Origin: an uncultured Chitinophagaceae bacterium
Lineage (GTDB): Bacteria; Bacteroidota; Bacteroidia; Chitinophagales; Chitinophagaceae
Assembly: GCA_946885665.1 (NCBI GenBank)
Contig: CAMPGT010000101.1
Location: 1 to 12,968 of the forward strand
DNA length: 12,968 nt
Direction of reading: 5' to 3'
Positions 7,182 to 12,968 of the stretch are shown here, piece by piece; positions within the stretch are counted from its first letter, which is position 1; each line of letters opens with the position of its first letter. The translations under genes were made by a program, and so were the position numbers. The notes beneath the pieces were generated by a model. The model did not search any database. It worked only from the letters and a program-made list of their open reading frames with translations, and was not told the origin of the DNA.

Positions 7182-8717
7182 TTAATCCACATCCCACCAA
7201 AGAGGCGTGGCTGCATTGTCCGGACCGCCAAGGAGGTCAACAGCGGCTTCCACTGCTGCTCCGTTCCTGTCACGGTCGTAATTCAAGAATGGGATGCGCC
7301 TGATAAAAGTGCCCTGCGGCAGATCGGGATTATCAGAATGAATTAAAGGATATAATTTGGGATAACCCGTTCTCCTGAATTCGGCCCACGCCTCGTGCCC
7401 CTCGGGAAATAGCGCCAGCCACTTTTGCGTGAGTATCTGTTCCCGTTGTTTTTCGGGATCCGCAGCAAACTTTACAGGAATGTCTGAAAGTGCTTTGGTG
7501 TCGAACATGCCACCGGGAGCAAGAGGTTGTTTCATGCTGTTAATATAGGCGTTGATTTCGGTGGCGTCGGTTATTCCCCACGTGCGCAACGACATTTCGA
7601 TACCCTTGTTATAAAATTCTTCCGCGGTGCCGCCCATGTTCCAATCATTCAAGGCGCCCTCCGCGCGCAGAAAATAAGCCTCCGCTGTGTACATCACCGT
7701 CGATGGAGTAACCGACATATTTTCGGGAAGCAGCGGCAGGCTTGGGCCCGACGTATTATCGGGCTCGTTTTCAGGCGCCACAATTTCGGCGACGTTCATT
7801 CCGTTTCTCACGCCTTTGTACTCTCCGGTATTGACGGCCGGCGCCCAGAATTTACTTAAACGCGGATCTTCATATCCCTTTAAAACGCTTTCCATTGCGG
7901 CGCTCATCCGGAATTCGTTCCATCCAGACTGCCTGTTGTAGCCATTGTAATTCACCCCTGAAGATTCCAGGTATGCATCATCGCTCAGTTCCGACATCAC
8001 ACCGCCTGCAACCGCTGCCTCTGCCTCTTCTTTCGCCTTATCGGGTTCCACCTTCGAAATGCGCATGGCCAGCCGAAGGCGAAGGGTATTGCCAAACTTC
8101 AGCCACTTTGCATTGTCGCCATCAAATATTACGTCGCTTTCACCGTAAGAAGCATCGCTAAGGTGCTGGCTCAATTGCGCCGTTGCTTCGGTCAGCTCCT
8201 TAAAAAGATCGTAATAGATCTCCTTCTGCGGATCATACGGGATAACGGTACTGTCGGCGCCAATACTGAAATAAGGGATCGGTCCATAATAATCGGTGGC
8301 GCGGTGTATCACCCAAACTTTCCATATCCGTGCAATGGCATTGAATGCTTCTTTTCCGGGATCGCCGGTTTCTTTAATGATGTTGAACAAAGGAGGCAGC
8401 GCCTTTGTATAAGTGCCGATCCACTGTTCCTGCACCCATTCCTGCGCGATATTATACCGGTCCGTAGGATCGAAGGTGGCAGTGATCGCGGAATATTGCG
8501 CATACAGGTCGGCAAAGAATCCCTGCGCGTACTGGTACTCAGCCGATCCGTCGCCGGAATACATACCCATATACAATGCATTTGTAAAAAGACCCTTAAC
8601 GTCTTCGGTTGTGAGGCTGGTAAACCTTGTGGGGTCAGTATTAATATCCGAGTAGTTCTTCGCACAGCTTGTGGCCAGCGTGATCAACACCAGGTATAAA
8701 AAAGATTGGAATTTCAT
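7182..8717 (-). CDS. SusD/RagB-family outer-membrane lipoprotein
   Basis: This 511-residue protein is the ligand-capturing lid partner of a SusC-type channel, anchored by lipid to the outer membrane. It has a signal peptide with lipobox LATSC and Cys18 as the lipidated residue. The start of the mature protein (NYSDINTDPTRF) and the TPR-like helical repeats match the SusD-like group. Other supporting segments are WIGTYTKALPPLFNII (about 99-114), the RATDYYGPIPY stretch, WLKFGNTLRLRLAMRI, YTAEAYFLRAEGAL and the C-terminal EGHEAWAEFRRTGYPKLYP. Length is normal for the family. It lies 25 nt after the susC-like gene, the standard susC-susD order, and 33 nt before the dehydrogenase gene. Ligand specificity cannot be deduced. 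The family call is firm. Confidence 0.96.
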   Translation of the reverse strand: MKFQSFLYLVLITLATSCAKNYSDINTDPTRFTSLTTEDVKGLFTNALYMGMYSGDGSAEYQYAQGFFADLYAQYSAITATFDPTDRYNIAQEWVQEQWIGTYTKALPPLFNIIKETGDPGKEAFNAIARIWKVWVIHRATDYYGPIPYFSIGADSTVIPYDPQKEIYYDLFKELTEATAQLSQHLSDASYGESDVIFDGDNAKWLKFGNTLRLRLAMRISKVEPDKAKEEAEAAVAGGVMSELSDDAYLESSGVNYNGYNRQSGWNEFRMSAAMESVLKGYEDPRLSKFWAPAVNTGEYKGVRNGMNVAEIVAPENEPDNTSGPSLPLLPENMSVTPSTVMYTAEAYFLRAEGALNDWNMGGTAEEFYNKGIEMSLRTWGITDATEINAYINSMKQPLAPGGMFDTKALSDIPVKFAADPEKQREQILTQKWLALFPEGHEAWAEFRRTGYPKLYPLIHSDNPDLPQGTFIRRIPFLNYDRDRNGAAVEAAVDLLGGPDNAATPLWWDVD

Positions 8718-8742
8718 TTTACAATTATTATAAATTGAAAAA

Positions 8743-11700
8743 TCATTTTGCGAATGAAATATTCAGGCTTAAACCATAGTTGCGGGTCGAAGGAAGCGCA
8801 GCATATTCAAGTCCTCCGCCATCAACACCGCGTGTAATTTCGGGGTCGATGGGTGCGGTCTTATGGAAAAAGAACAGGTTTCTTCCCACAAGCGACACTT
8901 CCGCGCGTTTGATGATCTTTATTTTTGACAGCAAACGATCCGGGAGCCGGTAGCTTACCACCAGTTCCCTTAACCTGGTATTCGTACCCGGGTAGCTGTA
9001 AAATTCAGCAATGGGGTACCTGCCGCCGATCAGTCCAAAATATTTTTGCGATTCGATGGGCGTAGCGTTCTTGCTCCCGTCTGCAGTGACAGCGTCCAGC
9101 ACTATGCCGCCTTCGCGTCCGCGAAGCGAAGCCTGCGAATGACCATCTGCATCTATCAGCGCCTGCGTTCCGGAAATAACCACCCCACCCTGCCGGTGAT
9201 CGATCAGAAAGCTGAGCGAAAAATCTTTATACGTAAATGTATTCGACAGTCCCATCATGTAATCAGGATTGTAATTGCCAACAAACGCGTCCAGTCCGTC
9301 AGTAAGTATTGGCGTTCCATCCGCATCCACAAGCCTTTCGCCTTTTGCGTTTCTTTGCCATCCTCTCACGTACACATCGCCGTAGCTGCTTCCTTCATCC
9401 ACCTTGATCAGGTAAACGTTGTCGCCTTCACCAATGACCACCGACTTCATTGTTTGCGTGAGCTCTTTTACTTTATTCTTGTTTTTCGAGTAGTTCAGGC
9501 CGATCGTCCACGAAAAACTTTTCGTGCGTACTGGTGAATAGTCGGCCGTCAGCTCCACTCCCCTGTTCTCAATGAGGCCGGCGTTAATATACTTCTGGTC
9601 AAAGAGCGATGCCGGCGGCAGGCCGATCAGCAGCAACTGGTCTTTTGTTCTGGTGATGTAGTAGGTAAGATTGAATCCGAGCCTGCTGGCAAAGAACCGC
9701 CAGTCGAGTCCCGCCTCGTAAGAATGTGTCAGCTCGGGTTTGTAATCACCAAGCGATTGAGTATTAGGAGTGATGATAGCGCCTCCCGAACCAACCGAGT
9801 AATAATTGCGGTCGAGATATTCGGTACCGCCGAATCCTGAATTCGCCGAGGTGATCCTGGCCCTTCCATAGGTTACCCACGAAGGCATCTCTACTATGTC
9901 GGAAACGATTGCAGACAGGCCGATCGACGGATAGAAATAAGATTGATTTTCTTTTGGCAGCGCCGATGACCAGTCGTTGCGTGCCGTAAGATCGAGATAG
10001 AGGTAATTATTGTAAGAAAATGTTGTTGTGGCGTATAACGACTGAACCCTTGGCGAGCGGCCGTATGAATTGGTTGCAACGGGACTCTTCGCGTTAACCA
10101 TAAAAAAGAAATTCGCTTTGTTGAGGCCGTTGGCATTCTGTTCATTTCTTTCATACCTGCTTTCCTGTATGGAAGCGCCCACATTTCCGGAAACATTGAA
10201 TTTTTTGCCGATGGAATGATCGAACGACAACAACGCATCCATGTTACTTCCAAATCTTTTGGTCGCCCACATTTCATAATCCGATCCCACCTGGCTGAAG
10301 TAACTGTCGGCGAATACTTTCCTGTCGTTGTTTTGCAAAGTTTTGTCGAAACTGCCGCGCAACTGGATGTTCAGCCAGTCGGTGATGTCATATTTCATAG
10401 TGAGAAGCGCCAGTATCCTTTCGCGTTTTTGGAAATACAGCACCCTGTTCAATGCCCAGTATGGATTAAGCTGCACAGATGACCCCGGGTTCCAGTAGCT
10501 CTGCTTTTCCGTACCTGTTTCATCGAGGTAAGAATATTTTTGCATTTCGCTGAGCGGGATGGTCACCGGCGAGCGGAAGATGGAAGGAAGAGCATAAGTG
10601 CCGCCGTCGCCAGGCACTACGCGATTATCAACCGCATCATAGATGTACGTAAGCTTGCTGAAGACGGTAAATTTCGAGGAGATATTGTTCGTGATCTTCA
10701 GATCGAGATTATGCCTCATCAGATCATTGTTGCGCATAATGCCCTGCGCCATCATGTTTCCATAAGAGAAGTAGGTCTGCATTTTCTCGCTTCCTCCCAT
10801 AACACTTACGGTGTTGTTGAAGGTATTGGCCGTTCTGAAAAAATCTTTTAACCTGTCCGGCTGTCCCTGCATCTGTACAGTGGTTCCGTTCCACAGTTCC
10901 ACGTCCTGCCCTGTAATTTTCGGTCCCCAGCTATGTTCGGAACCAGCATTGTAAATGCCTGCGTCGCCCTGTCCGTATTCAAATTGCAATTCGGGCAGAA
11001 CGGCCGCCTGGTCAACCGTCCAGCCACCTACATAATTGATGGATGTTTCGCCGGCTTTTCCCCTTTTAGTGGTGATGATGATCGCGCCGTTCTGCCCCTG
11101 GCTGCCGTACAGCGCTGCCGCCGAGGCTCCCTTCAGCACGGTCATGCTTTCGATATCATCGGGACTAAGCATGCCGATGTTACCGTTGAGCGGAACGCCA
11201 TCGATTACATACAACGGCTCGTTACTGTTATTAATGGAACGGTTGCCGCGTATCAGCACTTTTGCCTCGCCACCGGGACCGGTTGCGTCGCGCGTGATGG
11301 TTACGCCGGCAACTTTCCCCTGCAATGAATTCACCACGTTCGTTTCTTTCGCCTTGTTGATTTGATCGCCTTTTACCGTTTGCACGGCGTAGGTTAGGGA
11401 CCTTTCTTCCCTGGTAATGCCGAGTGCCGTTACAACCACTTCGTTGAGTGAAGTTGCCTCTGCAGTGAGTGTAATTTCAAGGTCCGATTGCCCGTTAACA
11501 ATATATTCCTGTGTTACAAAACCTATCGAGCTGATCACAAGAACATCGCCCGGGTTCACATCGATCGTGAATTTTCCGTCCGCATCCGAAGTGGTACCTC
11601 TCGTGCTTCCCTTTACCGTGATGTTCACGTAGGCAACCGGGTTTCCGTCGGCGCCCAAAATCCTGCCCTGTACGGGAAACAATTGAACGACAGGTACAGC

Positions 11701-12036
11701 CGGCGTCTGCAAAGCAGTTTGCCTGATGAGCGAAGGTTTTCTTTTGATGAATATCGTGCGTTTTTCAATGTAATAACCGAACGGCTCATCTTTAAAGGCC
11801 ATATCGAGAAACTCTTCTACCGGCGAATTCTTCACATTGATCGTTACCGGCCTGGCGTCGGCAAGCATGTCTTTCTCATAAAAAACAGAATAGTGAGTTT
11901 GTCTTTTCACCTCCTCGAACACATCCTGGATAGGCATGTTGGTGGCAGACAAAGTGATAGTCTGCGAAGCGGTTTTTGCAGTTACATGAATGCAGAATGC
12001 AAACATGAACACCACCATGAAGAAATGATTTCCCAT
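8743..12036 (-). CDS. SusC/RagA-family TonB-dependent receptor with STN signalling domain
   Basis: This 1097-residue outer-membrane channel imports a ligand captured by its SusD-like partner, powered by TonB-ExbBD. It has a signal peptide (about 1-20), then an STN domain (about 26-98) that in this family contacts a FecR-type anti-sigma factor. Next come a carboxypeptidase-regulatory-like beta-sandwich (about 121-193), a TonB-box-like stretch (about 199-206, EVVVTALG), a plug domain (about 210-325, with VIRGN-like LIRGNRS, EPLYVIDGVPLN and GQNGAIIITTKRG), and a 22-strand-type barrel to the end (LSLNISFAK). The chosen start at 12036 leads directly into the signal peptide. It lies 37 nt after the fecR-like stop and 25 nt before susD, with no promoter box visible in either gap. 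The STN domain plus adjacent FecR implies induction by substrate. The ligand is not identifiable. Confidence 0.97.
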   Translation of the reverse strand: MGNHFFMVVFMFAFCIHVTAKTASQTITLSATNMPIQDVFEEVKRQTHYSVFYEKDMLADARPVTINVKNSPVEEFLDMAFKDEPFGYYIEKRTIFIKRKPSLIRQTALQTPAVPVVQLFPVQGRILGADGNPVAYVNITVKGSTRGTTSDADGKFTIDVNPGDVLVISSIGFVTQEYIVNGQSDLEITLTAEATSLNEVVVTALGITREERSLTYAVQTVKGDQINKAKETNVVNSLQGKVAGVTITRDATGPGGEAKVLIRGNRSINNSNEPLYVIDGVPLNGNIGMLSPDDIESMTVLKGASAAALYGSQGQNGAIIITTKRGKAGETSINYVGGWTVDQAAVLPELQFEYGQGDAGIYNAGSEHSWGPKITGQDVELWNGTTVQMQGQPDRLKDFFRTANTFNNTVSVMGGSEKMQTYFSYGNMMAQGIMRNNDLMRHNLDLKITNNISSKFTVFSKLTYIYDAVDNRVVPGDGGTYALPSIFRSPVTIPLSEMQKYSYLDETGTEKQSYWNPGSSVQLNPYWALNRVLYFQKRERILALLTMKYDITDWLNIQLRGSFDKTLQNNDRKVFADSYFSQVGSDYEMWATKRFGSNMDALLSFDHSIGKKFNVSGNVGASIQESRYERNEQNANGLNKANFFFMVNAKSPVATNSYGRSPRVQSLYATTTFSYNNYLYLDLTARNDWSSALPKENQSYFYPSIGLSAIVSDIVEMPSWVTYGRARITSANSGFGGTEYLDRNYYSVGSGGAIITPNTQSLGDYKPELTHSYEAGLDWRFFASRLGFNLTYYITRTKDQLLLIGLPPASLFDQKYINAGLIENRGVELTADYSPVRTKSFSWTIGLNYSKNKNKVKELTQTMKSVVIGEGDNVYLIKVDEGSSYGDVYVRGWQRNAKGERLVDADGTPILTDGLDAFVGNYNPDYMMGLSNTFTYKDFSLSFLIDHRQGGVVISGTQALIDADGHSQASLRGREGGIVLDAVTADGSKNATPIESQKYFGLIGGRYPIAEFYSYPGTNTRLRELVVSYRLPDRLLSKIKIIKRAEVSLVGRNLFFFHKTAPIDPEITRGVDGGGLEYAALPSTRNYGLSLNISFAK

Positions 12037-12073
12037 AAGTAGTCCTGGTTTTGTAATGAAACAATGACTTTTT

Positions 12074-12968
12074 TCAGGGCCTTACGATCAGTCGCCTGCC
12101 CTGCAGCTCAAAGTGAATTCCTGAATTTTCCAGCCCCTTAAGCACTTGCAAAAGTGTTAGGTCCCTGCCGATTTCGCCACCGTATTGTTTGTCCGGAACA
12201 CCTGCGGGGAACTCCACCTCCACATCATACCAGCGTGCCAACTGCCTCATGATCTGCGAAAGATTCTGATCATTAAAATTGAATACGCCGTTTTTCCATG
12301 CCACGTCCTGCTCAACATCGGTCGGAATTATTTTTCCGTCGATGTAGGCGTCTCCGGGCTTCATTACGGAGTTGTTAATTTTAACGGAGCCTTCGAGCAG
12401 CGTCGTTTTAATCATGCCGTTATCCCTGTACGCATTCACATTGAAATGCGTTCCAAGCACCTCGATATGCACGTCGCCGGCATCAACAAGGAAAGGTTTT
12501 GTTTTGTCTTTCGCCACTTCAAAGTAGGCCTCGCCGGTAATGGTCACTTTTCTTTCGTGCCCGGCAAAAATTACAGGATAGGTAATGGACGACTCCGCAT
12601 TGAGCCACACGCGGGAGCCATCAGGAAGGATAAGATTGTATTGCCCACCACGCTGTGTGGACATCGTATTTGTGACATTCAGTGCGGCGCTGCCCTGGTT
12701 ACCCAGTACGCGGTAGGCCACTTCGCCATTGGAGAGCTTGATCACCTGCACGTTACCCTGCTGGGCAATTTTTCCGTTTCCCGCATCTTCCAGATTGATG
12801 GTGGATCCATCGGCAAGCGTCAATAGTGTCGTGTTCCCGGCCGGTGGAATATCTTGTTGCGCCGGGGCCGCGGATGGCATAGTGGCTAAAGGCTGCCCCT
12901 CCGGTTTACCGGTGAACAGGAAAAACGCTGCGCCCGCAACAAGAATGACCGCCGCCGCCGCTTTAAAC
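12074..12968 (-). CDS. FecR-like anti-sigma factor, 5' end cut by the window edge
   Basis: This is an inner-membrane anti-sigma factor that controls an ECF sigma factor according to a signal from the TonB-dependent receptor. The frame stays open from the ATG at 12880 to the window edge, and the codons there (about 12911-12961) encode a hydrophobic Ala/Val/Leu/Phe membrane helix, so the ATG at 12880 is not the true start. The cytoplasmic N-terminal sigma-binding part is missing. Counting from that Met, residues about 75-170 form the FecR domain (DGSRVWLNAESSITYP, then GEAYFEVAKDKTKPF and VLGTHFNVNAY). Residues about 198-266 form the C-terminal DUF4974 STN-like domain (GVFNFNDQNLSQIMRQLARW to the end). 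It lies 37 nt before the susC-like gene with no promoter box between, so they are probably cotranscribed. A sigma factor gene is expected just beyond the right edge. Confidence 0.95.
   Translation of the reverse strand, partial: FKAAAAVILVAGAAFFLFTGKPEGQPLATMPSAAPAQQDIPPAGNTTLLTLADGSTINLEDAGNGKIAQQGNVQVIKLSNGEVAYRVLGNQGSAALNVTNTMSTQRGGQYNLILPDGSRVWLNAESSITYPVIFAGHERKVTITGEAYFEVAKDKTKPFLVDAGDVHIEVLGTHFNVNAYRDNGMIKTTLLEGSVKINNSVMKPGDAYIDGKIIPTDVEQDVAWKNGVFNFNDQNLSQIMRQLARWYDVEVEFPAGVPDKQYGGEIGRDLTLLQVLKGLENSGIHFELQGRRLIVRP

Noticed and set aside
12185..12826. 213-codon open frame on the plus strand opposite the fecR-like gene
   Set aside because: Antisense to well-conserved FecR and DUF4974 motifs; no independent support.
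12878..12880. ATG as the start of the fecR-like gene
   Set aside because: The frame continues upstream to the window edge and encodes the expected membrane helix, so this Met is internal.
12950..12961. Short GCC repeat at the right edge
   Set aside because: It simply encodes a run of alanines in the FecR membrane helix and is too short to treat as a repeat element.

Overview
The window looks like a chromosomal segment of a Bacteroidota bacterium, probably from the Chitinophagaceae/Sphingobacteriia side. The evidence is a FecR-like anti-sigma factor with a C-terminal DUF4974-type domain, a SusC/RagA receptor with an N-terminal STN domain, a SusD/RagB lipoprotein, weak Shine-Dalgarno sequences and some TAnnTTTG-like promoter boxes. 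This placement is inferred from gene content; there is no rRNA or other phylogenetic marker. I see no tRNA, rRNA, CRISPR array, insertion sequence or phage gene. No gap between genes exceeds about 155 bp, so there is no large non-coding stretch.

Layout, left to right. (1) 65-769 (+) is a secreted protein of unknown function. It converges on (2) 764-2515 (-), a secreted fusion of an esterase D/CE1-like alpha/beta hydrolase with an SMP-30/gluconolactonase-type beta-propeller. Their stop codons sit side by side in a 6-nt overlap. (3) 2554-4827 (-) is a CPA2/Kef-type cation:proton antiporter with a C-terminal RCK_C-like region. (4) 4982-5317 (-) is a small secreted orphan. (5) 5412-7148, 7182-8717, 8743-12036 and 12074-12968 (all -) form a tight block. 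In transcription order they are fecR-like (cut by the window edge), susC-like, susD-like, and a sorbosone/PQQ-type sugar dehydrogenase lipoprotein fused to a cytochrome c domain. Gaps within the block are only 25-37 nt and hold no recognisable promoter.

How the genes may work together. The FecR-like protein and the STN domain of the SusC-like receptor indicate cell-surface signalling: substrate binding at the outer membrane would be passed through FecR to an ECF sigma factor, expected just beyond the right edge. The SusCD pair would capture and import a ligand. The dehydrogenase is the unusual partner, because typical Sus loci carry glycoside hydrolases there. It suggests that a sugar is oxidised in the envelope and its electrons passed to the attached heme c. 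The nearby esterase/lactonase fusion could hydrolyse the resulting lactone, and the antiporter could help with ion or pH balance; both links are inference from proximity and strand. The ligand cannot be read from the sequence.
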